Positions 20,454-32,795 of a DNA stretch of 64,000 bases are shown one piece after another (position 1 is the first letter of the stretch; each line of letters begins with the position of its first letter). The position numbers and the translations under genes were made by a program. The DNA is taken from NCBI GenBank assembly GCA_001910725.1, contig MJGA01000002.1, forward strand, positions 744,001 through 808,000. Direction: 5' to 3'. The notes under the pieces are model-generated. The model saw only the letters and a list, made by a program, of their open reading frames with translations. It did not search any database and had not been told where the DNA came from. Source of the stretch: Phanerodontia chrysosporium. Taxonomy: Eukaryota; Basidiomycota; Agaricomycetes; Polyporales; Phanerochaetaceae.

Positions 20454-22472
20454 TTACAGTTCGAGAACCTCACCCAGAGTGGTGTCTTCGTCAGCAGTCG
20501 GCTTGCCGTCGGCACTGCGTCCCCACATCTCTACCTTCAAGGTAGACACCTGTGACGAACTTAGTCGATGCAAGGGAGCACACAAGGCCGTTTGACCTAC
20601 CTCAGGCTTCTGCTTCTTCTGAAATACGGCCATAAGCCTTCTTATATCACACCTCGCCCCTTTAGGGTCACTTTTCACGACCTCGTAACGTTGCTCATAC
20701 ATTGTTCGGCTTCACGTAAGAATCAGATCTGGCACGGACGACACAGCATGCAACTTGCTCACCAAACGGCGGTGGTTATGTCGTTGGCGCTCTTGGTACG
20801 TGAGGTTGCGGGTTCTGGAATTCGTCAGGATAGTGTCCGGCCTTAATCTCCGGACGAGAGCATACCTGACTTTAAATGGTCTATCATTATCTGTGATAAT
20901 TAGATTAGTCAAATCAGGCAGGTCGACGGTCAAGAATAAGCGTCGTACTCGGACCATTGACTGGCATTTGCCCCCTGCCATCGTCTTCTGGGAATCCTGT
21001 GACGACGAAAAACATATCTAGAGCATATTCAGCTTTATATCGACTAGATAGAAGAGACTATTTACCACACGTGCAAGTTCGGGATTGCGCCCTAGCTGCT
21101 GTGCTCCTAATGTGTGGTCAGGCCCCGCCCAAGTACCCTGCCGGGCCTTCGTCCGTTTAGCTGCGCCAGGACTTGCGGAAGTCTCTACGCCGCTGTCTCG
21201 TCTAATTGGCTTCCACGTCAAGCGTTTCAGGGGCAAAGGCGGCAAGGTCTTGTGCACCGCCACGACCGGCGCGACGACAGCGACGGTCATCCTCCGAACC
21301 TGCTTTCGAATAAACCGACGCATCTCATTGAGTCCCAGAGCCCGAGAGGCACCTTTGGGAGCCAAAGGTCAGTTAGGAACGGTTAAGAACAACTTGGGCC
21401 TTACCCTCGAGAGGGTTTCCGCAACCATGAACCTCATCCGATATGCGTACTACTGGCTTCTTAGGGCAGTCCAGGTCTGAAGTATTCGGTGTTCAGTTTA
21501 CTTGTCAGCGATGTACCAAGTCAGGTGCTAACCAAGGAGGGTCCCCGAATGACAAGTCTCAAATATCGCCTATTGAGCCTATTTAGTCATGGCGACGTTG
21601 TCTGGTACAAGAAGCTCACTCACCACGAGCTGGGATCCCTGGGGCAAGACATCTACCAGCTCTTTGCGGAACTCCTGGATGACGTACAGGAATGAGCAAT
21701 CACACCTCTGTGACTCGAAACCGCAACGATCGGTACACACGTTATCGATGACCAGACCCTTCAATACCTCATAGTATTCATGGTCTGTTGAGAGTCGGCT
21801 GATATCTTCTGGTGTGTCTAGAAGTGGTGAGCCCTCGGGTGAGGTTGGCGGGAAACCACCGTTTGCCGCAGCAAGAATTCCTGTGCAGCATTAGAGCCTT
21901 ATCGGAGAGCTAGTAAACGATGAATAAACCTTCGTCTCGCTTGTCTGCTTCAGTACCATCGAGATTGATCAGTTGCGCGCCATGACCTGCGACTAGAACA
22001 ATAGTCAGCACTTTGCCACTAGCTTAAGCAGCGGGATACTTGCAGACGAGTATACGCCGATCGCCTTCTCGTATGCCCTCGACTAGGTCGCGGAATTCAC
22101 GGAGCTGCGATTATCGCGTTCGCGTCAGGCGGTCGGGCCCAATAGAACGGCACTCACGATTGTTTTTCTTGTGGGCTTATGAAGGTTGTACAATTCTAGG
22201 TTCTTCTCTGAAGATCGCCTGCTGCCTCGGATTTCGCCTACGCCATCATCGAGCAGCACTGTGATGTTCTCGGGAAGGTATAGTTCGTGATCAATGAGGT
22301 AATCCCTGAACTGCAGCATGTCATCGTGAATGCCGGAGAGTGGCGGGACGTCTGGCCGTCGCTCAAGGTTGTACTCGAGGCCTATGAGGAGCGCCTTGTC
22401 CCGGTGCCGCCTGCTACGTAGAATGTCGTCCGCCGCTTCACGGAAGTGCTGGTCCTGGAGTGTGGGTGCCAT
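20454..22472 (-). CDS. Caspase-like (peptidase C14) protein, paralogue 3
   Basis: Exon 1 22472-22158 (KALLIGLEYN), exon 2 22104-22044 (61 nt), exon 3 21992 onward (63 nt) with the His in FAGHGAQ, then VLKGLVIDN, FRKELVDVLPQGSQLV and the catalytic Cys in IFETCHSG near 21565. A conserved AspSerGln segment and a C-terminal LMAVFQKK exon match paralogue 1 in order. Exon sizes 61 and 63 are the same as in the other copies. Intron 2 (22043-21993) has a GC donor (GCAAGT). Asp before Thr-Cys-His is replaced by Glu. Exons downstream of the Cys are less certain: several short introns are needed and I could not confirm each. The retrotransposon lies 98 bases past the stop, so it may alter 3' processing. 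Confidence 0.75.
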
Positions 22473-22498
22473 TGCTTTGCGCGCAAAGCGATACGAGC

Positions 22499-22507
22499 CT
22501 TTATATC
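22499..22507 (-). promoter_or_regulatory. TATA-like element of caspase paralogue 3
   Basis: GATATAAAG on the minus strand, about 27-35 bases before the ATG, as in paralogues 1 and 2. Confidence 0.45.
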
Positions 22508-23727
22508 CTGGATAATCCAAACTAAACACAGGACGCGGTGGAAGAGAGCGGAAGGCGATGCTTTGATGGAACCTTACATTTTGCCGAGCAATGCCACAAC
22601 GCGGGTGGTAGCACTGGAGGAGCGTGTCAGAACGTGATAGTACCCTTCCTCGAGTGGAAGAAGGGCGATTGCACAATGCATAGACGCAGGGGCATGGTAG
22701 CTTGTGCAGGCAGACTACGCTGTTCAATCTTGCAGGTCCATGGCAATTGCTGGTGGGAGGGATCTTCTTCGCCTATCCTACTTGTCGAGATGACAAGCAC
22801 GGCCGGAGTTACCAACGGGGACAAAGTGGCTGGACATATCGGTGCGGTGGAGCTGGCGGACATGGATACAATCAATATGTTCGAGAGCTTACATGGCGAG
22901 AAAGCTGTCGCGTCCAGCGTCTCAATAACCCCGCCTCGCATAGCAGCCTAGCCAAGGGCTGACATATTCGAATCGCCAAACCCAGGAGGACGGCAAGGGA
23001 ACCAAAGCCATCCGTGTGATGAAAAGTCCGGTCGACAGATTATAGGTCCAACAGGGGTGTGCTGACAGCTTTTCAAGCGACCATATCTTGCAGTAGTTGT
23101 GCGATGCTACAGAGCGGCGCAGTAGATTGTAGCCAAGAGCACCGAACGATCCTATTCCAGAACAATGGCAGAACGGTGCGTGGTGGGCTCGTGGTGGGCG
23201 CGAGGCAAGTTCGTCTTGAGGCGCGATCCAGAAGCGCCTCATGCAGAGATCAGGGCAGCCGGTGCACCGCAAAGACTGTGAGGGTGAAATGGGAACATAC
23301 TGTATACTCCGAGCATTCTAGAGACATTCTAACCACATATATTGCCATCCACGTGTCAAGACAGATGCGACGCGACCTTCAATACATGTCCCGCGCCTCC
23401 AGCATAACCCGTGAAGCTTTGGAGCTTAGTGAAGGCTGCAGCTGCGTCTAAGCGTCAGTCACTCGCGAAGTTCCGCTATGTCATAAAGTGCCAGAGAGGG
23501 TGGGAAGGAAGTACAGGTATAATTGGTATATATAAGAGCTATAGAGTACAATATCTACGAGATATAGCACAACATCATGAGTACAACTTCCAAGACACGT
23601 TCATACGACGAGTGGGGTCGGAATAACACGTAAGAGCAAGCAACCACGGCGAGGAACACTCGCAACAACCTTCCAAGATGGCGAAGTCCAACTCTGACCA
23701 GAAAAATACGGTCTACAGGCCTCGAGA
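22508..23727. other. Intergenic, no supported gene
   Basis: Separates caspase paralogue 3 from the ARM/TPR-like gene. Open frames at 22538-22951 and 23059-23451 (+) have no domain and no splice support. AT-rich tracts around 23520-23570 are unremarkable. Confidence 0.4.
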
Positions 23728-26082
23728 CTAAAAGAAAACCGTCGTGAGCTCAGGGTGTGCGCATCCGGACCCCGCCATCAGACGCACCTGAACCTCCTTT
23801 CTTGCAGCGTCCAGTCGCCTTTGGTTCTTTTCAATCGTGGCCATCTCGATCCCCTCTTCGCGGCCTGCCCTCCGCCCCAAAGCGTCGGCGGCGATGGCGT
23901 AGACGAGGGCTGACGCAGGGTCCCCGACGCGCCTAGACATCTCCGCGGCGTTTCCCAGAGAGAGCACGAGCTCCTTCATCGCGCCACGTACATGCGTCGT
24001 CCAGCGGCCATTACACGCCTCGTTGAATGCAAGCAGTGACGCCGCGAGCTCTGCGGGCGGCAGGTAGTGCGCGCGCGCCTGGTGGTCGTTCCCGGGCTTT
24101 GGAATCGTCACCCACTCGCGCACTTTCTCGCGCGAGATGGTGGTACGGCGCACGACCAAGGGCAAAAGTTTCTGGATGACTTCCGGGCTCGTGATCTGCT
24201 GCACCTGACGCAGGTCTGTCCCCGGTGCCGTGCCCGCTGGGAGCGTAGTCCACTTCGGGACCTCCTCGAGAATGCCGCGCCGCGCGAGCACTGTGAGGAG
24301 CCGCAGCAGTGCGATGGGTCCCGTGATTGCTTGCTCGGGAACTATGCATGCTGGGTCGGAGGGATGGTCGTTGGCGTTTGACCAGATTACTTTGCGGTAG
24401 GCGTCTGTCGTGCGTTCACTGTGTTCGCAGGTCTCGCGCAAGTTGCGAGGTACGAAGTTCTCCCAAGTCTTCTTGAGGGAACTTTGACTTGCCAGATACG
24501 CAACTCGGAGGAAGGATAAAAGCTCCCCATCAGAGATGTCGTCCAGGTAGGTGACGGCAGAAATCAAACGGAGCATGGAGCCCCGTGAGTGTCCTAGAAA
24601 ACAGTGAAGCAAAGAGTTTCGTGAGACATAATAAATCGTACATACCTCTTGACTCGAATATCATCTTTGTCGTGTTCTCGTCTGGCTGAACACCATAGTA
24701 ATCTGTAGCAACTAATGACAGTTTCCTGCAGCAAGTAATTAAACTTTAGTTTCCGCGGTGGTCGCTGCAGAACCAACCGATTGATGTCGGCGTATGTCTC
24801 TCCATCAAGCCTTGTGAATACAGCTAGGATCCGTTGAACCCAATTTGGCCGCCTTGTGAGAATCTTCAGAGCCTCCATTGTAGACTGGTACTCGCTGTCC
24901 AATTCGGGCTTGATGTCTTCTGGCACCGGGACGTCAGCACCGGGAATGATCTTCCGCGGGAACTCGCAGAAGAGTGCGAGGGTCTCGGAGGCTGCGGGGC
25001 AGGCTGTCAGCATACAGGAGCGAAATATTCTGAGACAGACGTACCAAGCTGGTCAATCTGACATTCAGGATACGCAGCGGGTCGAGGGAGCGCAGCAACG
25101 TCGAAGAGAGCATCTATGATGCCAGGACTCAATTTCAGAACGTCCAGATAGTACTTGCGCGAGTGCAGCGGGTAGCGAGACAGGGCTCCATATGCAGCGA
25201 ACATAGCGAATTCCTGGGTCATGCCGTACCATCTTGCTCCGTACGCTTCGCTCACGTAGTTCGGGACCTAATAGGGCAATCGGGATGGTCTGAGAATGCA
25301 CAGGCGCACTTGGGTACATCATGGACGTACCAGGAGGCGGTTGGTCATGACACCGACTTGCCAGCTTTCAGCAGGCGTGCGGACTTGCTGCAACCACCGA
25401 GACTCGTCGTCTCGCGTCCAGGTAACCAAGAACTCTACAAGTTCTGCAGCTTTGTCCGCCGGGAGTATTTCTGGGAGGAACAAGTCTGAGGCCAGGGCCC
25501 GTAGCACGCGCATGGCGATGTACTTGTGCAGGTTGAGTCTGTGGCCCTTGATCATCTGTATACAAGGCTGAATAAGTGCCTGTATCTGCGTAAGAGAGTA
25601 ATTACGGCTCACCTTGGTGAGCGTATCCAGCGCGTTGCACTTCACGCATCGCTCGAAGATGATTCTGCGCTGCGGAATAGTCGACACGGTGATCAAGTAG
25701 CACATAGCGTCAAGGGAGTTGAAGATTGCGATCCAGCATCCCTCGCGATCGGTCTGGAGCGCGAGCTCCATGAAGGACTCGATCATGTCTGCCTCCACGC
25801 ACGCTTGCCCGAACGCGTCCCACCCTGTCGGGAGGCCGAAACACGACATGTAGTATTTCAGGTGTTTCTGCCTCAGCCATGCCTTATCACAGACATCAGG
25901 AACCTCGTGGTTGCGACAGAAATGCTAACAGGACTCACGACGTAGTTCTGCACCCATGTCCCCGGCTGCTCCGTCGCCTTGCGAATCCTCCTGAATATCT
26001 CCGGGAGGTACTGCTTCGCCTGCGATACGGGCAGATCAAAGATCTCACGAGCATTCTGCTCAGTGAGAGGCAGCGTAGGCAT
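23728..26082 (-). CDS. ARM/TPR-like helical protein of unknown function, copy A
   Basis: I do not know this family by name. The multi-exon model is supported by alignment to copy B at 44286-46567. Matching blocks in order: YLPEIFRRI...YVV; GWDAFGQACVEADM; CNALDTLTK; RWYGMTQEFAMF; LPRPAAYPECQIDQ; RPNWVQRILAVFTRLD; YYGVQPDENT; then a C-terminal domain with PIALLRLLTVLARRG, ELVLSLGNAAEMS and IEKNQRRLDAARKE. Nearly all predicted structure is helical. The last segment looks TPR-like and the middle ARM/HEAT-like, which suggests a scaffold for protein binding; this is inference. No signal peptide or membrane segment. It lies directly upstream of caspase paralogue 3 on the same strand. The start is the Met aligned to copy B; an in-frame Met exists 75 nt further upstream. 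Confidence 0.8.
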
Positions 26083-26266
26083 GGTCAAAGCGTGGTGGTC
26101 AGGGAAAAGAAGACGCGAACGCGAGGAAGGCAAGCAATTTACTCGCGTTGTGTTCACGTGTTTGGCACGCGCAACAGCTTATGTAAGCACTTCGCGGGGC
26201 GGAGGCGCATCAGCTCGATGGGTATGTGGAAGAGAACACAAGTCCTGCACTGGCATGTGCTGTAAT

Positions 26267-28010
26267 CTATGCAACATCCACCCATTCAACGTTTCCGGAC
26301 ATTCCTAGAGCCTTTGTCTGCGCTGTGAAGAGCTCCATGAACATTGCCCTGAATTCCTTGTAGATGTAGAAGGTGATCTCGACGTCGTCCTTGGGCCGGA
26401 CGCCCCATGTCCCGTCTGGCTGTCGCGTCGGGTTCGGTCGAAACATTTTCACAAATCTTGGCTCGTCCAGAAGAGTATGGTAGAACCGCGCTTGGTCCGG
26501 GAACCCGAAATGTGGCGATGTCCAGTCAAACCTGCGGCCGACGGACGTTCAGGCATCAGCAGAAGGCGCAAGGACTCGACATGCTCACCGCCACGTCGAA
26601 TTCACAACCATGTACCCTGGTCGCTGGATAAAGTCTTGCGCGAGTTCGTTGTTGATGGCCTCGATAGCCTTGGTCTCATGCGAGGCATCGTATGCAGCAG
26701 CATACGCAGGATCGCGAGCACGAATGAGGGCTTTCCGCACACGCAGCGCAATGCTGAACAGTGTTTCCTTCTCAAAGTCATCCGCTGCATCGGTCATCGC
26801 CCAGAGCAGCGCATTCCCGATGCTGTTCTTGGGGCGGTACGGTATGCCGCGCGTCTGCGGTCATCATGAGCACAGTCTGCGCTGGCACCAAACGATGCCG
26901 GGGCACGCACCATGCAGATGTTGCTGATGTGCTGGACGGGCGGCGACGCCGGGTCTGCCTTCGACGTGCAGTACGCGATCAGCGCGATGAGAACGTCCTG
27001 CCGCGACAGGACCGGCGGGGCCGCGTCCGGGCACTGCGCCAGCACGCCCCGCTGCAGCTCAGCGACCTGCGCAGCCGTCAGGCGGAAGTCCACGCGCACC
27101 GGCTTCGTGCGCCCGGGCTCGAGATGTGGGGGACGCCACGGAGAGAGTAGAAGTGCGCAAAGTCGGGGGCGGGGATCTCGCCGTAGTCGGCCTGGTTGAA
27201 GGGGTAGCGCGGAGGCTGTGCGTAGGATGGGGGAGGGTCTAGGGGTTCGAGGCCCTGATAGTTTTGCGACAGGAGGCGCAAGAATGAATATACCACAAAG
27301 CCATCGCCTAAAATGCGAACGAGCGCGTTAGCTGGGGCAATGACATTGGCAGAACTATCACAAACCGATTAGGTGCGACGACGATAGTCCGACGGACGTG
27401 CTTCCCGTTTTCGTGAAGCGTATGATGGTCGCTTTGAGGAGGGGCTCGTCCGAGTCGTAATCTAGGTACTTGACGATATTAACCCCTTGAGTGAGCGTCC
27501 AGGGGTTCTGCACTATCGTATTTGTCGGGACCTCTGTCTCCGCGTCGCTATCGATAACTGCAACTGGTACTCCATGGTTTGCGAGGCTGACCTGGTGAGC
27601 AGCGTGACATTAGCGTTATCCCTAGACTCGAATATAACACGCATTGACGTACCCTCCAGGGCTCTTTCGGATCGCGAGGGCGGATGATGCGTCCAGCATG
27701 GACGGGATAGACCTGCAGTGTCCTCGCAAGCGCCTCGTTGAATCGTTCTATGTCTATTTCACCCGGCACGACGTGTGCGGTGTCGACCTGTGGCAACGTT
27801 TAGTTTCTTCTTGGCACGTCGCAGACGGGGAGAGCAGCCCGTGCCAACCTTGAAACCAAGCATGTAGTCATCAGGCCGGAGATCATAGTATGCCTGTCCT
27901 TGGAGGACAGTTGGCTCCTTCGCTTTCACTGTGTATGTGGCCATTAGCACGTCGGGTTGTGGGGCCCAGCTATTAGGACGGACCGGTATATAGGCGTTGC
28001 TGTGAGTCAT
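26267..28010 (-). CDS. HXXXD-type (transferase-family) acyltransferase, one frame break
   Basis: Acyl-CoA-dependent acyltransferase fold shared with BAHD and trichothecene 3-O-acetyltransferase-like enzymes. Exons 28010-27849, 27787-27653, 27591-27366 and 27307 onward, with further introns near 26910 and 26560. The catalytic HLIGDG (HXXXD) is created across the intron at 27365-27308. A C-terminal FDWTSPHFGFP segment corresponds to the structural DFGWG-like motif. The N-terminus LARTLQVYPVHAGR is typical of the first substrate-channel strand and helix. The frame changes near 27112-27117 in a CCCGGG stretch by loss of one base, which looks like sequencing error. The substrate is unknown; secondary-metabolite or polyamine acylation are options. 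No biosynthetic partners were seen nearby. Confidence 0.82.
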
Positions 28011-28284
28011 CTCAACCCATGGCGCCGATCACAGAATCATCACAAATCACCGTTCGCTAAGTCAGTGTACTTTCCTCGGGGCGGAGGCCCGCATAGCCTG
28101 TGCGCCTTGTCAGTATGCAAACATGCATAGTCCATAGATAGTCCCATTATATAAGAGTAGCGATGCAGATAATAGTATGGCAGATGGTGGTGGATGCAGC
28201 AAAAAGCAGAAGTCGGTCTTGGGGTAGTTGAGTCCGAGTCTACAGTGAGTGTTGGCGATACAGGAGGTCACAGTGCAGACAATG

Positions 28285-29026
28285 CTAGACAGGCGATAGT
28301 CGTCGTCGCTCGAGAATGAGCGCGGAAATGAGGATTTGGTCGAGGAAGGGCTGCCCTGCGGGGAAGACTTTGAGCGTCGCTGCCGGAGCGGGACGACCGT
28401 CCGCACGGGGAACTAGTGGTGGCGGCGTGAAGGTCGCCAGGAAATGCGATGAATTTCCGTTGGGTTTGGTTCCCAAGTAGCACTGTCAAAAGCACCTATG
28501 TCAGCTCTGGCACGGGATGCAAGGAGACGGCACCAACATATTTGATAGGGTTATCGAACGCCCAGGATAGGTGCCGGGACGCGTCGCTTTCGAACTTCCA
28601 TTGCCATGTACGCTGTGAGGCTGTGAGATAGCAGTCGCTGCATAGCTTTGCAGGTCACGCACATGCATGCGGGACCCACCCTTGACGAGGATGGTCTCAA
28701 TAACCCGTTCCACACCGTTAATCGTTACGGTGCCCTTTCGCAGTGTCATGCCCATTCTAGATGTATATGAGGGGCGGGGCGGGAGTAAAAGTATAGCAGA
28801 CGCACTCGAATTGCCCGACTTCCTCGCCTTCCACCGTGTCTCCTCGCGTGATTACTGTGATGTAGGACGAAGGAATGAAGCAGTTCATGCGTACAGCAAT
28901 GTGGTACAGAGGTATTGACGCGGTCTGGCTTCGCACCACCATAGAATTGAATGAGTGTAAGACGGGAGCGAAGACATAAATGACAGGGCCAGGAACGTTC
29001 GTCGCGTTTTCTTCATAGCTATGCAT
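28285..29026 (-). CDS. DUF6593-like protein, copy A
   Basis: Agaricomycete-restricted small protein of unknown function. Exons read: start at 29026 through VGQFE; then GMTLRKGTVTINGVERVIETILVK; then RTWQWKFESDASRHLSW...NPIKY; then a final exon ending FPAGQPFLDQILISALILERRR. The exon order, intron positions and final motif match copy B at 51444-52177 (FPDGHEYFDHILISSLIVERK). The last intron uses GTTGGT and ends TTTGACAG. No signal peptide. Function unknown for the family. Confidence 0.72.
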
Positions 29027-30107
29027 CGACACAGTGAGATAATACCTTCTCTCTCTGTAAGTCGGAAAGAACACACCTTGGTGGCTCTTGCAAGGTGAAT
29101 CTACTAGCATTTGGAAGATGAGGGTCGTATGCGGAACTGGTCGCGTCTGAGCCTCTGGATCGCCGGCTAATGGAGGCTTGACTTGGACTGGGAATGGGTC
29201 TCAACTCCTCGGCAGATTGGAACTGTCTGAGGTAGAGAGCTTTGAATCCAGCGGGTTTGCATGCTCCAAGGGACAGCGACTTACAGTCTTCCGGAGAGAC
29301 ATCACCATTCCGCTCGCTATAGTCCGCCACACCCGCGGCCTCGTCCCACTCCGACTCGAGGATGATCATGGTGCTCGGCGTGCTACACTGTCGGCGCGAA
29401 GAAGTAGAGTCTTGAAACCGTGGACTTCATCTGGCAAGAAGCGCAGAGAGAAGATGCATCAGCTTGTCGGGCGGTCAGAGTGAGGTCTAGAGGCAGCTGC
29501 CGCAGGAGCCTGAAATTCCCACTCGATCGGAGTCGATTCCTGACTTCAAATTCTAACGAGGCGAGCTTCCCGCACTCGAGTCGATAATTCCCGCTGTCTG
29601 TCGTTTCCCGGGCGCAGCAGCGGCCTGCCCCATTGACTCCCGACGAGTGCGACGGGCGTCCGGCGGACCCCGCCCGAGCATGGCGGAGCATGAGAAGGCT
29701 TGTCGGCAGCGCGGCGGCGATAGAGGGCGCTTACGGGCCGCACGGAGGACAATGGGCTCGGGCGCGGCGGCGACGCCTCGCACCATTTGTATAGAGGGCG
29801 ACGGGCTGACTTCCATCTGATAGTGCAGAAGCTCCCAGATAAGGGAAGGGCGGGGGCCCGACTGTCGCGAGGCGGGCTTCATCATTGATGCGAGTGGCTG
29901 GTCGGAGGGCGCCGGCGGGGCTATGCCATATCTGGCAGCCGTCGGCCAGGCCGAGACGGCGGTCCTTCCATTCCAGGAAACCCCGCGCCGCTAAGTGCGC
30001 GTCAAAACCGAATATCGGTGTGGCACATCCGGGTTCGCAGCGTACTCGTGCCCGCCGCCGCGTCGGCCATCGCCCCGCCCTCTGTGGGCACCGCACAAAC
30101 AAATGGA
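29027..30107. other. Intergenic, no supported gene
   Basis: An open frame at 29019-29369 (-) has plausible composition at its start, but its splice context leads to early stops, so it is not called. The rest is upstream region for the divergent DUF6593 and DUF6699 genes. Confidence 0.4.
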
Positions 30108-30114
30108 CTATAAA
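30108..30114 (+). promoter_or_regulatory. TATA box of DUF6699 gene A
   Basis: CTATAAA at 128-134 bases upstream of the ATG, with a pyrimidine-rich stretch between. It fits a fungal core promoter. Confidence 0.5.
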
Positions 30115-30241
30115 GCCCTGCGCAGAGTCAGCTCTCCCTTTCCAGCATTCCCCCCGCCTCTTCCCGTCCCGCACACATACACTCGCTCCCGAGCTCCCCT
30201 GACTCCTCCTGCACACCCTATAACTCATACTATACCACACA

Positions 30242-30955
30242 ATGCAGTACCCCGCAACCCCCTCATCTCATCAGGGCCAAGGTACTCCGCGTACACCGCC
30301 ATCCCAAACCGGCCGGCATCTCCATAACGGACAGCTGCCGACTCCCCACGCACCCTACATGTACGCCGCAACGCTGCCTCACGGCGCACCGGTGCCTGGC
30401 TTCCCGCCGACACCATACATGCCGACCGTCCCCCTTCCCAACCAGCACAACAGCAGTAGGTCGCTTCTATCCTCTCATTTGCATGCACACTGACGCGGTC
30501 ACGCAGCCGGCCTCCTCACTCCTCCCGACAGCCCCGTCGGCCGGACACTGAGCCTGTCCAACCTCAATGACCATCTCTTCCGCCCGAACTACGTCTACGA
30601 TATGCGCTACGACATTGACCACATGAGCGCGCGCTCCGTGCTTCGCGAGCACGCGACGCTCCCTGCTACTGCGCAGCTCACCGTGGCTGTGCCGCTCCCC
30701 GACGGGCGCATGCTCAACATCACTGTCGGCGATGGCAGGACACCGCTCACCATTGGCGATGTCCTGCACCGCCTGCACAGAGAGATGAACAAGGGTGAGC
30801 ACACATCTTCTCCGGCGACACGCTGCTTATCTGACGCGTCAATGGCAGCTCTTCCGACCGGCGGCACTCTCCTGCAGCTCAGCGGCAGGCGCTATATGTT
30901 CGACGGCCTGGAGCCCCGCGGGGGCAACGCCTTCACCCTCAAGCTCAGGCGCTGA
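30242..30955 (+). CDS. DUF6699-type protein, gene A
   Basis: Three exons: 30242-30455, 30507-30794 and 30849-30955 (introns 51 and 54 nt; donors GTAGGT and GTGAGC). About 202 residues. The N-terminal 80 residues are Pro/His-rich and disordered (TPRTPPSQTG). The C-terminal domain starts around NDHLFRPNYVYDMRYDID and carries VTVAVPLPDGRMLNITVGDG and TIGDVLHRLHREM, a pattern I associate with DUF6699, common in agaricomycetes and uncharacterised. Gene B at 33406-34665 shares the domain. No signal peptide. Confidence 0.8.
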
Positions 30956-31529
30956 GTATCTCACCCAGGACTGGGTCTGCACCACTAAGGACCCTCTCGG
31001 GCGTAGAGAAAGTATGGACAACTTCACGTAATGAGCCGTTCATTGGACACAGCGGTCGGTGTACACATCAGGTTTGTAGCACATCTCCTTTCGTCTTTCA
31101 CCGCATATCGCTTTTTCGCAATCTCTCTGTATTACTAGCAATCCCCTCATGTATCGCTCGCTGTCCAGTAGTATAGACTGTAGGTATCTCGTCCCACTCG
31201 TGCTTCTCCCCCATCCCCACTCGCTGTCGCCGCTCGGAATACTGACCTCCCTTATATCTGTGCTTTTTATCGCTATCTCGCCTTTGTAACTTTTCCTCTT
31301 GACTCACTCCGTGTACGCAGCTAGTAGTAACAGTAGTATGTAGCAACCAATATAACTCTTGAACTCAAACACGGGACTGCGTCAGGCTAGCCCCTGAACC
31401 GTGGCAAGCTTGGAAAGAGCTGAGGGGTAAATAATGTGAAAAGAGTCTGCCCGGTGGTCACTGGCCATGGTGGGGAATCAAGTAGTATGCGTGGTCCACA
31501 ATGGTAACTTAGAAAAAATGACAAAACAA
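30956..31529. other. Intergenic
   Basis: 3' UTR of the DUF6699 gene and spacer before the tRNA. No gene seen. Confidence 0.4.
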
Positions 31530-31602
31530 TTCCCATTAGCCGACTCGAACGACTGACCTCGTCATTACTAGTGACGCGCTCTACCAACTGAGCTAAACGG
31601 GA
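31530..31602 (-). tRNA. tRNA-Thr (anticodon AGU)
   Basis: 73-nt cloverleaf without an intron. Acceptor stem TCCCGTT/AATGGGA; box A TAGCTCAGTTGG; anticodon stem CGTCA/TGACG with loop CTAGTAA (anticodon AGT); T-arm AGTCG-TTCGAGT-CGGCT (box B); discriminator A. Runs of T follow on the minus strand as a Pol III terminator. Confidence 0.96.
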
Positions 31603-31765
31603 CTTACTAAGTTATGGTGCTAAATATATATATCGACGTTATCTTGCCAGGGATCCCTAATCCTCGAACTGCCGCGTTAGTTGACCTCTTCGCGCTGTTC
31701 GCTCACCACCTATTCTACGGCTCTAGGAAACCCAGCCCAACACATAACTGCAACCTCCGCGGCGA

Positions 31766-32795
31766 ATGTTACTGAAAGCTACTTTGTGTCTTTCGCTTCT
31801 CTGGTTGCACGCATGCAGCGGGGCTGAGTCGCGTCGCAACGAAGCGGAAGACAGCTCTGCCTGGAGCACATGTATGGACGAACTTCTCCAAGCTAACGGC
31901 AACATGCTTGACTGGATGCCGGCAAACCCTTCGCTTCTCGTCTCTCTGGCTTTGACTCTCAATAGAACTGGCCTCTGCAACTTCGACGATCTCCTGGCTG
32001 AGACTACTGGCGACGAATCTGGACCCACGCTGCTACGCGTGCAAGGGACGAAAACCCTACCGCGGAGGCAGGACGAACCCAACATGCCGACAGACCTGAG
32101 ACCCACCCCAGCGCCAACAGGCACGCCGAGCCCAGACACGACGGTTCATATCAGCGACGAGCACGACTTTGCTCTGCTTCTCCCCGATAGACAAGGAGGT
32201 ACATAGATGGCGCGAATCTGCTGCGTGTTCGCGTTTTTGGTGACCACGCGTTTTCAGAATTGGTGTCGGACGCGGAAAGCGACGGTGTCTCGTACTGCGC
32301 TCCCACAAGCGGCGACTCAAGCTGCACCGGACGACGCATGCAAGCGGGCTTTATCACGGCGGCAGCTGTTGAACACGCCGATGACGGCTCCTGGATTCAG
32401 GTAAGCCTTGGGTTGTGCGTCATGGCAGTGCCTGCTATCATGTTCATTTCCGTGCACTGATAGGTGACCGGCTGCCTCGACCCTACGAAGTCCCTGCTCG
32501 ACCCTTCGGACACAGGCGGCCAGATGGATGTGCGGTTCCCCAACGGTGCCCAGTGCACGTTTGGTGGGTACGGGGCAAGCTTTATTGAATTGTCCGTGCT
32601 TTCTCCCGCCGTTTTACGTTGCACTCACTGCCGTACCCCTGCAGGATCGAGCCCGCGGCGAACCGGTTTTGCCTGCGTTGCTGTGCCTCTGCGAATGACC
32701 AGGTCAATTGCAATTCGCACCGCGACCGCGAGGGATGCCCGAACGCCATCCCTGGGGTATACGACTTCCCCAACCTCGGTATCAGTTGCTCGTAA
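31766..32795 (+). CDS. Small secreted cysteine-containing protein
   Basis: Four exons (31766-32198, 32258-32400, 32464-32591, 32645-32795) give 284 residues. It begins with a signal peptide (MLLKATLCLSLLWLHACSGA). The first third has a Thr/Pro-rich linker. The C-terminal half contains SWIQVTGCLDPTK, PSDTGGQMDVRFPNGAQC and a Cys cluster FCLRCCASANDQVNCN...GCPNAIPGVYDF, a pattern seen in secreted proteins of wood-decay and mushroom fungi with no known role. It is probably exported and disulfide-bonded. The tRNA lies just upstream on the other strand. The splice model is strongly supported by the frame across all three introns. Confidence 0.82.

Noticed and set aside
29019..29369. Possible small gene upstream of DUF6593 copy A
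   Set aside because: Splicing at its visible GTAAGT donor leads to an early stop; the unspliced frame overlaps the DUF6593 start.
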